Source of the DNA: Paractinoplanes ferrugineus
GTDB lineage: Bacteria; Actinomycetota; Actinomycetes; Mycobacteriales; Micromonosporaceae
DNA: 64,000 bases
Direction of reading: 5' to 3'
Assembly (NCBI RefSeq): GCF_016862195.1
Contig: NZ_BOMM01000047.1
Location: 248,001-312,000, forward strand
The translations under genes were made by a program, and so were the position numbers. Positions 52,192-62,900 of this stretch are shown in pieces; the stretch's first letter is position 1; every line of letters begins with the position of its first letter. The notes under the pieces are model-generated. The model was not told the DNA's origin and searched no databases. It saw only the letters and a program-made list of their open reading frames with translations.

Positions 52192-53436
52192 TCAGTCCAG
52201 CCGGATCATCCCGCCGGCCAGAGTCAGCTTGGTGGCCGGTTCGATCAGGATGAAGCCACCCGTCGCCCGGCTGCGCTGATAGTCGTCGCACATGATCGGC
52301 TGGGTGGTCCGCAGCCGCACCCGGCCGATCTCGTTGAAGCCCAGCGCGTCCGCCTCGGTCCGGTGCAGCGTGTTCACGTCCATCCGGTACCGCACCTGCT
52401 TGACCACCGCGGGAACGGTCCGGGTGGTGTGCTTGACCAGCACCCGCATCCCCGGGCGCAGCTCCTCGCGGGACATCCAGCAGAGCATCGCGTCGACGTC
52501 CTGCGTGGTCCGCGGCTGGTTGTTGAGCCGGGTGAGCACGTCGCCGCGGGACAGGTCGATGTCGTCGGCCAGCCGGACGGTGACCGACATGCCGGCGAAC
52601 GCCTCCGCCGCCTCCCCGGCCGGGGTGTCGATCGCGGTCACCGTGCTGGTCATCCCGCTGGGCAGGGCGATCACCTCGTCACCGACCCGGAGCACACCGG
52701 CGGCGATCTTGCCGGCGTAGCCGCGGTAGTCGTGGTACTCGTCGCGGTACGGCCGGATCACGTACTGCACCGGGAACCGCAGGTCGATCAGGTTCTGGTC
52801 GGCCGCCACGTGCACCTGCTCCAGGTGGTGCAGCAGCGACGAACCCTCGTACCAGGGCATCCGGGTCGTACGCCGGACGACGTTGTCGCCCTGCAGCGCG
52901 GAGATCGGGATGACGCTCAGGTCCGGGATCCGCAGCCGGGCGGAGAACCGGGTGAACTCCTCGTCGATCCGCTGGAACGCCGCCTGGTCGTAATCGACCA
53001 GGTCCATCTTGTTGACCGCCAGCACCAGGTGCGGCACGCCCAGCAGCGAGCAGATCAGCGCATGCCGGCGGCTCTGCTCGGTCATCCCGTGGCGCGCGTC
53101 GACCAGCACGACGGCCAGTTCCGCGGTCGACGCCCCGGTGACCATGTTCCGGGTGTACTGCACGTGCCCCGGGGTGTCGGCGATGATGAACTTGCGCCGG
53201 GCGGTCGCGAAGTAGCGGTACGCCACGTCGATGGTGATGCCCTGCTCCCGTTCGGCCTTGAGTCCGTCGGTGAGCAGCGCCAGGTTGAGGTCCTCCCCGC
53301 CCATCCGCCGGCTGGCCCGGCCCACCGCCTCGATCTGGTCCTGCTGCGCGGCGTGCGTGTCGTAGAGCAGCCGGCCGATCAGCGTGCTCTTCCCGTCGTC
53401 CACGGAACCCGCCGTGGCCAGTCGCAGGATGTCCAT
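52192..53436 (-). CDS. cysN: Sulfate adenylyltransferase subunit 1 (GTPase CysN)
   Basis: A 414-residue EF-Tu-like GTPase: P-loop ATAGSVDDGKSTLIGRLL, switch I KAEREQGITIDVAYRYF, G3 IADTPGHVQYTRNMVTGAS and G4 LAVNKMDLVD. With CysD it forms APS from ATP and sulfate, driven by GTP hydrolysis. The length matches CysN alone; there is no fused APS kinase (CysC) domain and no cysC in the window. Its ATG overlaps the cysD stop by one base (TGATG). It is the last gene of the NRPS operon, so APS is probably made on demand for the pathway or for cysteine supply. Confidence 0.95.
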   Translation of the reverse strand: MDILRLATAGSVDDGKSTLIGRLLYDTHAAQQDQIEAVGRASRRMGGEDLNLALLTDGLKAEREQGITIDVAYRYFATARRKFIIADTPGHVQYTRNMVTGASTAELAVVLVDARHGMTEQSRRHALICSLLGVPHLVLAVNKMDLVDYDQAAFQRIDEEFTRFSARLRIPDLSVIPISALQGDNVVRRTTRMPWYEGSSLLHHLEQVHVAADQNLIDLRFPVQYVIRPYRDEYHDYRGYAGKIAAGVLRVGDEVIALPSGMTSTVTAIDTPAGEAAEAFAGMSVTVRLADDIDLSRGDVLTRLNNQPRTTQDVDAMLCWMSREELRPGMRVLVKHTTRTVPAVVKQVRYRMDVNTLHRTEADALGFNEIGRVRLRTTQPIMCDDYQRSRATGGFILIEPATKLTLAGGMIRLD

Positions 53437-54347
53437 CAGAAGTAGCCCTCCCGCTTGCGGTCTTCCATGGCGGTCTCGTTGGCCCGGTCGTCCGCGCGGG
53501 TGGCACCGCGCTCGGTGAGCCGGCTCGCGGCGATCTCGGCCAGCACGTCGGCGTTGCTGGAGGCAGTCGAGCGCACGGCGCCGGTGCAGGTCATGTCGCC
53601 GACGGTGCGGAACCGCACCTTCTCGGTACGGGTCTGCTCACCGGCGCGGCGGGTCAGGAACTCGTTGTCGGCGAACAGCATCCCGTCGCGTTCGAACACC
53701 GTCCGCTCGTGCGCGTAGTACAGCGGCGGGAGGGCGATGTCGCGGTCCGCGATGTACTGCCACACGTCGGTCTCGGTCCAGTTGGACAGCGGGAACACCC
53801 GCAGATGACCGCCCGGCTGGAGCTGACCGTTGTAGAGGTCCCACAGCTCCGGGCGCTGGTTCTTCGGATCCCACTGGCCGAACTCGTCGCGTACCGAGAA
53901 GACCCGCTCCTTGGCCCGGGCCTTCTCCTCGTCGCGGCGGGCCCCGCCGAAGAGCGCGTCGAACCGGTGCTTCTGCACCGTTTCCAGCAGCACCGGGGTC
54001 TGCGCCGAGTTGCGCGACTCGACGCCCGGGGCCTCCCGGACGGTGCCGGCCGCGATCGCCTCCGGTACCGACCCGACGATCAGCCGGACGCCGACGGTCG
54101 CCACGTACTCGTCGCGGAACGTCAGCACCTCGGGAAAGTTGTGCCCGGTGTCGATGTGCACCACCGGGAACGGCACCCGGGCCGGCCAGAACGCCAGCTT
54201 CGCGAGGTGCAGCAGCACGACCGAGTCCTTGCCGCCGGAGAACAGCAGCGCCGGATTCTCGGTCTCCGCCACCACCTCACGCATGATGTGCACCGCCTCG
54301 GCCTCCAGGGCCAGCAGGTGCGAAAGTCGCAGGGTCGGGTTGGTCAT
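53436..54347 (-). CDS. cysD: Sulfate adenylyltransferase subunit 2 (CysD)
   Basis: A 303-residue PP-loop ATP pyrophosphatase: LLFSGGKDSVVLLHLA (SGGKDS motif), HIDTGHNFPEVLTFRD, FDALFGGARRDEEKARAKER, FPLSNWTETDVWQYI and the C-terminal RKREGYF, which is typical of CysD. It is the catalytic subunit that adenylates sulfate to APS. It starts 7 bases after the dehydrogenase gene stop in the same transcript. A second housekeeping copy elsewhere in the genome is likely but not visible here. Confidence 0.96.
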   Translation of the reverse strand: MTNPTLRLSHLLALEAEAVHIMREVVAETENPALLFSGGKDSVVLLHLAKLAFWPARVPFPVVHIDTGHNFPEVLTFRDEYVATVGVRLIVGSVPEAIAAGTVREAPGVESRNSAQTPVLLETVQKHRFDALFGGARRDEEKARAKERVFSVRDEFGQWDPKNQRPELWDLYNGQLQPGGHLRVFPLSNWTETDVWQYIADRDIALPPLYYAHERTVFERDGMLFADNEFLTRRAGEQTRTEKVRFRTVGDMTCTGAVRSTASSNADVLAEIAASRLTERGATRADDRANETAMEDRKREGYF

Positions 54348-54354
54348 CGCCCGC

Positions 54355-55449
54355 TCACGTCTCCTCGTCGGTCATCCGGCGCCTCCCGGCGGTCGTCCAC
54401 AACTGGTCCGGCCGGCCGAAGCGGGTCACCTCGAGCCGGATACGCAGGTAGAAGCGGTGCAGCGGCAGCAGGGCGGTCAGGCTGCGCGCCCCGCCGACCT
54501 GCATGGCCAGCCGGCCGGTGTCGCGGGCCACCTCGGCGGCCAGCGCCAGGACCTCGGTCGAGGCCACCGCGAACGGCCGCCCCGAGTCGGCCAGCCACGC
54601 GGCCCGGGCGGTCAGCAGGCGGGCCGCCTCGATCTCGGCGTGGGCCTGGCCGAGCCGGAACCGCACCGAGGAGAAGTCCCGCAGCGGCCGGTCGAACTGC
54701 CGCCGCCGCTCGGCGTGCTCCACCGTGGCGGCCAGCGCGCCGTGCGCCAGCCCGACCAGGTAGGCGGCCTGGCGGACCCGGGCCCGGCCCAGCGGCCCCT
54801 CGGCGCACCCGGTCTCCGGCGCGAGCCGGCAGAGCAGCGCGGACGGCTCGCACAACGCCCCGGACAGCTTGGCGGTGCCGGTGCCGCCGGGCGCCGCGGG
54901 CAGCGCCGTCCACTTGAGGGTGTCGTAGCCGAGCAGGATCAGCCCGAGGTCGTCGCGGCCGTCCAGCCAGACCGGCAGCAGCACGGCGTCCGCCGCGCTG
55001 GGTTCGACCGGCAGCGAACCCTCGACGTACCAGCCGAGGCGGTCGGCCACGGCGGCGGACGGGGCCGACTCGAACGTCACCGACTCGAAGCCGGCGGCCG
55101 CCACCGCGATGTTCCCGGCGACCAGGCTGGCGAGCATCTCCGCCTCGCCGGCCGCCGCCGCGTCGATCGCCAGGGCGACGGCCAGATAGGGCGAGGCGAC
55201 GCCGGCCCGGCCCAGCCGTTCGGCGATCAGGGTGCTCGCGGACAGCCCCAGTTCGACCCCGCCGGCCTCGAGCGGTGCGTCGAACGTCGGCGCGTCGATG
55301 TCCCGCAGCGCGGTCCAGTTGCGGTCGGCCGGACCGCGTGGGACCGCGTCGGGGGCACGCAGCACGGCCTCGTCCAGACCGGCGGTGCTCAACCGGGCGG
55401 ACACCACCTGCCCGAGCCGCTGCTGGACGGGATCGATGTCGACGTTCAC
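54355..55449 (-). CDS. Acyl-CoA dehydrogenase-like protein, small/divergent subunit
   Basis: A 364-residue protein with a weak N-terminal half but a recognisable C-terminal acyl-CoA dehydrogenase helical bundle (AHGALAATVEHAERRRQFDR, PLRDFSSVRFRLGQAHAEIE). The usual catalytic Glu and the substrate/FAD motifs of the middle domain are not evident. In actinobacteria such divergent proteins pair with a complete partner to form alpha2beta2 dehydrogenases. Its start overlaps the partner gene stop by 4 bases. It likely acts on an acyl-CoA or an acyl/aminoacyl carrier substrate. The bond oxidised is unknown. Confidence 0.85.
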   Translation of the reverse strand: MNVDIDPVQQRLGQVVSARLSTAGLDEAVLRAPDAVPRGPADRNWTALRDIDAPTFDAPLEAGGVELGLSASTLIAERLGRAGVASPYLAVALAIDAAAAGEAEMLASLVAGNIAVAAAGFESVTFESAPSAAVADRLGWYVEGSLPVEPSAADAVLLPVWLDGRDDLGLILLGYDTLKWTALPAAPGGTGTAKLSGALCEPSALLCRLAPETGCAEGPLGRARVRQAAYLVGLAHGALAATVEHAERRRQFDRPLRDFSSVRFRLGQAHAEIEAARLLTARAAWLADSGRPFAVASTEVLALAAEVARDTGRLAMQVGGARSLTALLPLHRFYLRIRLEVTRFGRPDQLWTTAGRRRMTDEET

Positions 55450-56600
55450 CGTTTTCCTCCATCCGACTTGCCCGCCGGGAGGTAAGCGTCCAGGCCGACG
55501 CTGCCGATGATCTGGAGCATCACCTCCGACGTGCCCGCCGACAGGGTGAGACCGGGTGCCTCCCGGTACGCCGCCTCCAGCAGGTCGACGCGCTCGTTGT
55601 CCAGCCAGGCCCGGCCGTAGCCGAACCCGTACACCTCGGCGGCCCAGCCGGCCACCTCCTGAGCCAGCTCGCTGCTGTAGAGCTTGGCCACGGCGGCCGC
55701 CACCTCGTCGACGTCCGGGCCGCCGGTCAGCACCCGCCAGCTCAGCAACCGGCTCGCCTCCAGCCGGGCCGCGTTGCGGCCCAGCCCGGCCAGGAACAGG
55801 TCGTCCGGATCCGGCATGCCGTCGCGGACCGCCCGCAGCCAGCGTTCGGCCTTGAGGGTGTAGTCCAGGCCGGTCCGCTCGACGGCGAGGGCCCGGGTGA
55901 GCAGCGGCCAGCCACCGCCGGTCTCGCCCAGCAGATCACCGGCCCCGACCCGGACGCCGTCCAGCCGGATCCGGTGGAAGTCCTCGTCGGCGATGCTCGC
56001 GATCGGCTCGACCCGCACCCCGTCGGCGTGCAGGTCGACCAGGAACAGCGAGATGCCGTCGTAGGTGCCCGGCCCGGTCCGCGCGGCGCACAGCCCGAGG
56101 TCGGTCACGTCGCTCTTGAGGCTGAACACCTTCTCCCCGTGCAGCCGCCAGCCGTCCCCGTCGGGGGTCGCGGTGGTCCGCAACGACCCGAGGTCGGAAC
56201 CCGACTCCGGTTCGGTGTAGAGCACGCTGGCGAACTTCTCGCCGCGGGCCATCGCGGGCAGGTGCGCCCGCTTCTGCTCCTCGGTGCCGGCGAGCAGCAG
56301 GAACAGCCCGACGATCTGGATGGTGTTGACGTGCATCGTGTCCGGGATGCCGGCCCGGACCAGTTCCTCGATGGCGATCGCGGTCTCGATCGGGTCCCGG
56401 CCGCCCCCGCCGTACTCCGCGGGCCAGCCCACCGCCAGCAACCCCAGATCGCCGAGCACCCGATAGAGCGGGCGGGTGTCCGGCTCGCGTACCCCCTGGG
56501 CCCGGACGCGCCGCAGGGCGTCGCGGACCCGGTCGTCGGCGAAGCGGCACCGCACCCGCGTCCGGAACCGGGTCTGGTCCGCGGTGAAACCGAATTCCAT
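55446..56600 (-). CDS. Acyl-CoA dehydrogenase-like flavoprotein, main subunit
   Basis: A 384-residue protein with the full fold: N-terminal helical domain (LGDLGLLAVGWPAEYGGGGR), central beta domain (SVLYTEPESGSDLGSLRTTA, RLHGEKVFSLKSDVTDLGL) and C-terminal bundle ending LSAGTSEVMLQIIG. At the position of the medium-chain enzyme catalytic Glu (YEGT) there is Ala (SAGT), so the base must come from elsewhere or from another residue. It starts 10 bases after the NRPS stop. With the next gene it could desaturate a fatty acyl starter or a carrier-bound residue of the peptide. Confidence 0.9.
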   Translation of the reverse strand: MEFGFTADQTRFRTRVRCRFADDRVRDALRRVRAQGVREPDTRPLYRVLGDLGLLAVGWPAEYGGGGRDPIETAIAIEELVRAGIPDTMHVNTIQIVGLFLLLAGTEEQKRAHLPAMARGEKFASVLYTEPESGSDLGSLRTTATPDGDGWRLHGEKVFSLKSDVTDLGLCAARTGPGTYDGISLFLVDLHADGVRVEPIASIADEDFHRIRLDGVRVGAGDLLGETGGGWPLLTRALAVERTGLDYTLKAERWLRAVRDGMPDPDDLFLAGLGRNAARLEASRLLSWRVLTGGPDVDEVAAAVAKLYSSELAQEVAGWAAEVYGFGYGRAWLDNERVDLLEAAYREAPGLTLSAGTSEVMLQIIGSVGLDAYLPAGKSDGGKR

Positions 56601-56610
56601 GGCGTGCTCC

Positions 56611-59600
56611 TCAGCGCTCGTCGCCGTCGGCGGCCAGCAGCCGGGCCGCCTCCTCGTCGGTCATCGACTCGATCATCTGCAGCAGGTCGTCCTCGCTCGG
56701 TTTGGCGGCCAGCTGGGCCCGGGTGAGCTCGGCCAGCGCGTGCACGTGCGGGGCGCGGAAGAAGTCGGCCAGACTGATCTCCACCGGGTAGGCCCGGCGC
56801 AGCCGGGACACCGCCTGCGCGGCACCGAGGCTGTGCCCGCCGAGCTCGAAGAAGTTGCCGAACGGGTCGACCCGCGGGACGCCGAGGACCGGCGCGAAGA
56901 TGTCCTCGGCGATGGTCCGCTCGATCTCGTCGGCGTACCGCACCGGGCGTTCGGCGGTGTCGGTGCTCACCTGCGGCGCCGGCAGCGCGGCCCGGTTGAC
57001 CTTGCCGCTGGTGGTCAACGGGAGTTCGGTGAGCACCAGGACGTGCGCCGGCACCATGTAGGACGGCAGATGCTCGGCGAGGGCGGCCCGGATCGCCGCC
57101 GGGTCGATGCCCGGCTTGGCCGCGGTGACGTAGCCGACGAGCTGCTTCTCCCCCCGGTCGTCGGTCCACGGCTGCACCACGCTCTGCACCACCTCGTCGA
57201 GCCGGTCGAGCTGCGCCTCGATCTCGCCCAGCTCGATGCGCAGTCCCCGGATCTTGACCTGCTGGTCGATCCGGCCGAGGAAGACCAGGGCCCCGTCGCG
57301 GTCCCGCTTGACCAGGTCGCCGGTGTGATAGAGCCGCCCGCCCGGGGCGGTGCCGAACGGGTCGGGGACGAACTTCTCGGCGGTCAGCTCGGTCCGCTTG
57401 AGGTAGCCGCGGGCCAGCCCGGCGCCGCCGATCACGAGCTCCCCCGGCACGCCCAGCGGCACCAGGTTGCCGGCCGGGTCGAGCACGTGCGCCACGTGGT
57501 TGGCCATCGGCAGCCCGATCGGCGGGGACGTGTCCCAGTGCCCGGCGCACTCCTGCACGATCATGGTGACCGTGCACTCGGTCGGGCCGTACCCGTTGAA
57601 GAAGCGCCGGCCCGGCGACCACCGGTTGACCAGGTCGCCGGGGAACGCCTCGCCGCCGACGAACACGATCCGCAGCCGCGGCAGGCGGTCCGGGTCGAGC
57701 AGCGCCATCATCGAGGGCGGCAGGTCGACCACGGTGATCCCGTCCCGCTCCAGCAGGCCCTGCAGGCGTTCGATGTCCAGCCGGTCGTCGCCGGTGGCGA
57801 GGTGCAGCCGGGCGCCGGTGAGCAGGGCGGCGAAGGTCTCGAACACCGAGACGTCGAAGGTGTGCGCGGCGAAGCCCAGCACCCGGTCGGCCGGGGTCAG
57901 CTCGAACAGCTCCTGGACCGACCCGATGAAGTTGACGACGTTCCGGTGCTCGAGCAACACCCCTTTGGGTACGCCGGTGCTGCCGGAGGTGTAGATCACG
58001 TAGGCCAGGTCGGCGGCCGTGGCCGGGCAGTCCGGCGGGCTGTCCGGCATCCCGGCGAGCTCGCCGAGCAGCGTGTCGTCGTCGAGCAGCAGCACACCGG
58101 ACCCGTCCACCGGCAGGTTCCCGGCAGTCTCCCCGGTGGCCAGCGTGACCACCGGACGGGCGTCGTCCAGGATGGCCGCGAGCCGGGCCGCCGGGTTCTT
58201 CGGGTCGAGCGGCAGATAGGCGGCCCCGGCCTTGAGGACGGCCAGGATCGACACGACCAGGTCGGCGCCGCGCGGCAGGCTCAGCGCGACCAGTTCGCCC
58301 GGCCGGGCGCCGCTCGCGCTCAGCATCCGGGCCAGCCGGTTCGACCGGCGGTCCAGCTCGGCGTAGCTGATCTCGTCGGTGCCGACCACGAGCGCGACCG
58401 CGTCCGGGTCCGCCGCCACCCGGTCGGCGAACATCCGCGGCACCGTGGTGTCCGGCACCTCCCGGCGCGGGCCGTTCCACCGGTGCAGCAACGCGTCCCG
58501 CTCGGCGTCGTCCAGCAGGTCGACCGCGGCGACCTTGGTGTCCGCGGCGGACACCGTCGCGGCGAGCAGGACGCCGTAGTCGGCGATCAGCGCGTCGATC
58601 GTCTCGGCGTCGAACAGGTCGGTGTTGAACTCGACCTCGAGGTGGATGCCGTCCGGGCCCTCGAGCACGTTCCAGCTCATGTCGAACCGCGACGAGCCCG
58701 GGTCGACCGGCACCCGGTGGACGTCCAGATCCGGCAGGGTCAGGTCGCGGCCGGCGTTCTGGAAGGTGAAGGCGACCTGGAAGATCGGCGACCGGGACGG
58801 GTCGCGGACCGGGCGGACCGCTTCGACCAGCCGGTCGAACGGCAGGCCGCCGTGCCCGATCGACTCCTGCACCACGGTGCGGACCCGCTCGACCATCTCG
58901 CGCAACGTCGGGTCGCCGCCCGCGTCCACCCGCAACGGCAGCATGGTGACGAAGAAACCGACGGTCTGCTCGATCTCCGGCCGGTCCCGGTTGGCCGACG
59001 GCGAGCCGATCACCAGGTCGTCCTGATTGGTGTAGCGCTGCAGCAGGGCGAAGAAGGCGGCCAGATAGACCGTGTACGGCGTGGTGCCGGCCGATCGGGC
59101 CAGCTCGACCAGTTTGTCGTGGGGCGCACCGCGCAGGGTCCGGCGCAGCAGCCGGCCGGTGTAGGTCATCTCGGCCGGGCGCGGCCGGTCGGTGGGGAAC
59201 TCCAGGGTCGCCGCGCCGGTCAGCCGCTCGCGCCAGAAGGTCTGCAGGGTGTCCAGCTCGTCGCCGGCCAGCCGGTCGCGCTGCCAGATCGCGTAGTCGG
59301 CGTACTGGGCGGCGAGCGGTTCGAGCGGGGACCCGGTGCCGGAGCATTCGGCGGCGTACAGCGCGCCCAGGTCCTCCGCGAAGACCCCGAGCGACCAGCC
59401 GTCGAAGACCACGTGGTGCACGGTGAAGAGCAGGTGGTGCCGCTCGGCGCCGCTGCGCAGCAGGTGCGCCCGCCACAGCGGGGCCCGCTGCAGGTCGAAC
59501 GGTCGGGCCGCGAGCCGGGCCACCTCGTCCGGTACGTCGGTGGCGGCCACGTCGAGCACCGGCAGCTCGAGCGGAAGCCGGTCGTCGATCACCTGGACCG

Positions 59601-59979
59601 GTCCCTCGGCGTCCTCGTCGAGGTGGGTCCGCAGCGCCTCGTGCCGGGCGATCACCGCGCCCAGCGCGCGTTCCAGCGCCGGCACGTCGAGCGGGCCGCC
59701 GATCTCGAAGCACAGCGGCACGTTGTAGGTCTGCTGACCGGGCGCGAGCCGGTCGAGGAACCACAGCGTCTGCTGGGCGAACGACAGCGGGGTCCGGGCC
59801 CCGGGCGCGCGCGGGACCAGCTCACCGGCGCCCTCGTCGTCGGAGTCGCCGAGCAGCAGCGCAAGGATCTCGCTGCGCTTGTCGGCGGGTAGCTTGGCCA
59901 GCCGCTTCATGATGTCACTCACGCCCGTACTCCCATCCGAGACACCATCCGGTATCGATTCGTCTTCCGGTCCGCTCAT
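56611..59979 (-). CDS. NRPS module: condensation-adenylation-carrier (C-A-PCP)
   Basis: A 1122-residue module. The condensation domain at about 60-490 has active HHVVFDGWS and LCL-like features (TPLSFAQQTLWFLDRL). Adenylation at about 510-1010 has LAYVIYTSGSTGVPKG, FNGYGPTECTVTMI, YHTGDLVKRDR and TTSGKVNRAALP, with pocket residues D V F D F G G V T. The carrier at about 1030-1095 has FFELGGHSLGAAQ with the Ser present. No epimerase or thioesterase. The pocket set matches no code I know; Asp at the 278-equivalent position would suit a polar or basic side chain. Its ATG overlaps the stop of the preceding NRPS gene by 4 bases, so the two modules are co-translated. Confidence 0.95.
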   Translation of the reverse strand: MSGPEDESIPDGVSDGSTGVSDIMKRLAKLPADKRSEILALLLGDSDDEGAGELVPRAPGARTPLSFAQQTLWFLDRLAPGQQTYNVPLCFEIGGPLDVPALERALGAVIARHEALRTHLDEDAEGPVQVIDDRLPLELPVLDVAATDVPDEVARLAARPFDLQRAPLWRAHLLRSGAERHHLLFTVHHVVFDGWSLGVFAEDLGALYAAECSGTGSPLEPLAAQYADYAIWQRDRLAGDELDTLQTFWRERLTGAATLEFPTDRPRPAEMTYTGRLLRRTLRGAPHDKLVELARSAGTTPYTVYLAAFFALLQRYTNQDDLVIGSPSANRDRPEIEQTVGFFVTMLPLRVDAGGDPTLREMVERVRTVVQESIGHGGLPFDRLVEAVRPVRDPSRSPIFQVAFTFQNAGRDLTLPDLDVHRVPVDPGSSRFDMSWNVLEGPDGIHLEVEFNTDLFDAETIDALIADYGVLLAATVSAADTKVAAVDLLDDAERDALLHRWNGPRREVPDTTVPRMFADRVAADPDAVALVVGTDEISYAELDRRSNRLARMLSASGARPGELVALSLPRGADLVVSILAVLKAGAAYLPLDPKNPAARLAAILDDARPVVTLATGETAGNLPVDGSGVLLLDDDTLLGELAGMPDSPPDCPATAADLAYVIYTSGSTGVPKGVLLEHRNVVNFIGSVQELFELTPADRVLGFAAHTFDVSVFETFAALLTGARLHLATGDDRLDIERLQGLLERDGITVVDLPPSMMALLDPDRLPRLRIVFVGGEAFPGDLVNRWSPGRRFFNGYGPTECTVTMIVQECAGHWDTSPPIGLPMANHVAHVLDPAGNLVPLGVPGELVIGGAGLARGYLKRTELTAEKFVPDPFGTAPGGRLYHTGDLVKRDRDGALVFLGRIDQQVKIRGLRIELGEIEAQLDRLDEVVQSVVQPWTDDRGEKQLVGYVTAAKPGIDPAAIRAALAEHLPSYMVPAHVLVLTELPLTTSGKVNRAALPAPQVSTDTAERPVRYADEIERTIAEDIFAPVLGVPRVDPFGNFFELGGHSLGAAQAVSRLRRAYPVEISLADFFRAPHVHALAELTRAQLAAKPSEDDLLQMIESMTDEEAARLLAADGDER

Positions 59980-62900
59980 TTGCGCAGTGCCGCCGCGACC
60001 GTGTCGGCGCGGCTGAGGAACGTGTAGTGGGTGCCGTCCACGGTTTCCTGGTGGGCCGACGGCAGGAGCTCGTGCCAGCGGGCGGCGTCGGCCGGGTCGG
60101 AGGCGGTCGCGGTGATCAGCGTCGCCGGCCCGTCGAAGACCCCGGCCCGGTGGCTGCGGTAGGCGAGCGAGTCGGCCACGAAGACGGCGATCCGCGCGGC
60201 CAGGTGGTCGCGTAACCCGGCCGGCAGGGCACCGATCCGTTCGAGGACGGCGGCGACCGCGTCCGGGTCCGCCGGCGGGCGCCCGGTCAGGTCGGGCGCC
60301 GGGATGTCCTGCAGCGCGCAGACGTCGGCGACGAACGCGGCCAGCAGTTCACCGTCGTCCGGCAGCGGCGCCTCGCCGGCCGGCGCCGGGGTGTCCAGCA
60401 GGTAGAGCTCGACGTCGGCGCCCTCGGCGCGCAGCCGGACCGCCATCTCGTGCGCGATGATCCCGCCGATCGACCAGCCGCCGACCCGGACCCGGCCGGT
60501 GGGCCGGACCCGCCGCAGATGCTCGAGATAGGTGGCGGCCATCTCGTCGACGGTCGTCAGCGGCGGCCGCGAGCCGTCCAGGCCGGGCGCTTCGAGGCCG
60601 TACACGTCGCGCTGCCCGGCCAGCCGGTCGGCCAGTTGGAGGTACGGCACCACGGTGCCGCCGACCGCGTGGACCAGGAACAGCGGCTCGCCGGAGCCGG
60701 TGCCGTTGAGCGGGATCAGCGGGTCGGACCCGGTCGCGGCGGGCCCGGTGGGGTCGGGTCCGGTGGGGTCGGACCCGGTGGGGTCGCCGGCGCCGCCGCG
60801 GTCGATCGTCGCGGCGATCCCGGCGAGGGTGCTGCTGGTGTAGAGCTGCCGCAGGTGCAGATCCACCCCGAAGCGCTGCTGGACCAGCACGATCAGGCGC
60901 ATCAGGTGCAGCGAGTTCCCGCCCGCGGCGAAGAAGCTCTCCTCGGCGTCGACCCGGTCCGCTTCGCCGGCGTCCGGCAACAGCTCGGCCCAGATCTCCG
61001 CCAGCCGGTGTTCGGTGGTGGTGGCCGGCGGTCGGCCCCGGCCGGCGGCGGCGCCGGGATCCGGCAGCGCCCGGCGGTCCACCTTGCCGCTGCTGGTCAG
61101 CGGCAACTCGGCGAGCACCGCGAAGGCGCTCGGGATCATGTGCAGCGGCAGCCGCTCGACCAGGTGCTCGCGCAGCTCGTGCTCGGGCGGTGCGGCACCC
61201 CCGCGCGGGGCGATCCAGGCCACCAGCCGCGCCCCGCCGGTGCCCGGGTCGAGCACGCCCACGCTGGCCTGGGCGATCGCCGGATGCGAGAGCAGGGCGT
61301 GCTCGATCTCGCCGAGTTCGATGCGCAGACCCCGCAGCTTGACCTGCGCGTCGATCCGGCCGAGGAACATCAGCGCCCCGTCCGGCAGCCGTTTCACCAG
61401 GTCACCGGTGTGATAGAGGCGACCGTCGGGGGCCGTGCCGAACGGATCCGGGACGAACTTCTCGGCGGTCAGCTCGGGCCGCCTCAGATAGCCGCGGGCC
61501 AGCCCGGCACCGCCGATCACCAGCTCGCCGGGCACCCCGGGCGGCACCAGGTTGCCGTGGCCGTCCAGCACGTGCGCGACGTGGTTCGCCATCGGCAGCC
61601 CGATCGGCGGCTGACCCGTCCACCGGCCCGCGCACTCCTGCACGATCATGGTGACCGTGCATTCGGTCGGCCCGTAGCCGTTGAACAGCCGGCGGCCCGG
61701 GTTCCACCGGTTGACCAGCTCACCGTCGAAGGCCTCGCCGCCGACGAAGACGATCCGCAGCGCGGGCAGCCGGTCCGGGTCGAGCAGGGCCATGACCGAC
61801 GGGGGCAGGTCGGTGACGGTGACGGCGCGCGACTCGAGCAGCCGCTGCAGCCGGGCCGGGTCGGTGCGCTCGTCGTCCAGCGCCAGACAGAGGCGGGCCC
61901 CGGTGAGCAGGGCGGAGAAGGTCTCGAACACCGACACGTCGAAGGTGAACGACGCGAAGCCGAGCACCCGGTCGGCCGGGGTCAGCTCGAACAGCTCCCG
62001 TACCGAGTCGATGAAGTTGACGACGTGGCGGTGCTCGATCAGGACGCCCTTGGGGGTGCCGGTGCTCCCCGAGGTGTAGAGCACGTAGGCCAGATCGGCC
62101 GGGCCGGCGGTCGACTCGACCGGCCGGCCGGGGAACTCGGCGAGCACGGCCGGGTCGTCGAGGGCGTACGCGGGGGGCGCGGCCGCCTCGAACAGTTCCG
62201 CCGTGCCGGAGTGCACGAGCAGGGCGACCGGCTCGGCGTCGGCCACGATGCCGGCCAGCCGCATCGGCGGGTGCTGCGGGTCGAGCACCAGGAAGGCGGC
62301 ACCGGACTTGAGGACGCCGAGGATCGCGGCCACCAGGTCCACGCCGCGGGGCAGGCACAGCCCGGCGAACCGGCCCGGCCCGGCCCCCTGGGCGTGCAGC
62401 AGGCGGGCGATCCGGTTGCTGCGCCTGTCGAGTTCCGCGTACGTGATCTCCTCGTCCCCCGCGACCAGGGCGACCTCGTCGCCACGGGCGGCCACCTGCG
62501 CGGCGAACAGCGCCGGGATCGTGGTCGCCGGCACCTCGCGGACCGGCCCGTCGTAGCGGCTCAGCAGCGCCGCCCGCTGCTCGTCGAGGACCAGCGGGAA
62601 CTCGGCCACCGGGCGGTCCGGGTCGGTGACGCCGTGCTCGAGGATCCCGGTCAGGTGCTCGACGAGCTGGTGCATCCGGCCGGCGTCGAACAGTTCGGTG
62701 GCGTACTCGACGGTGACCCCGATCGCCCCGCCCGGCTGCTCCGCGAGGGTGACGCTCACGTCGAAACGAGCCCGGTCCGCGGCGGTGGTGGGAAGCATCG
62801 TGGTCCTGAGGTCGCCGAGCGCCCCGCCGACGTCCGCCACCGCGGCCGGCTGCAACGACATGCTCACCTGGAACAGCGGGGTGGTGCCCGGGTCGCGGGG

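Noticed and set aside
56105..59892. Very long open frames on both strands over the NRPS gene
   Set aside because: These are GC-bias shadows of the C-A-PCP gene; no recognisable domains in either.
60733..60790. Short tandem repeats as a possible CRISPR fragment
   Set aside because: They encode a DPTG-type Pro/Gly linker between the carrier and thioesterase of the NRPS; repeats are continuous, with no spacers.
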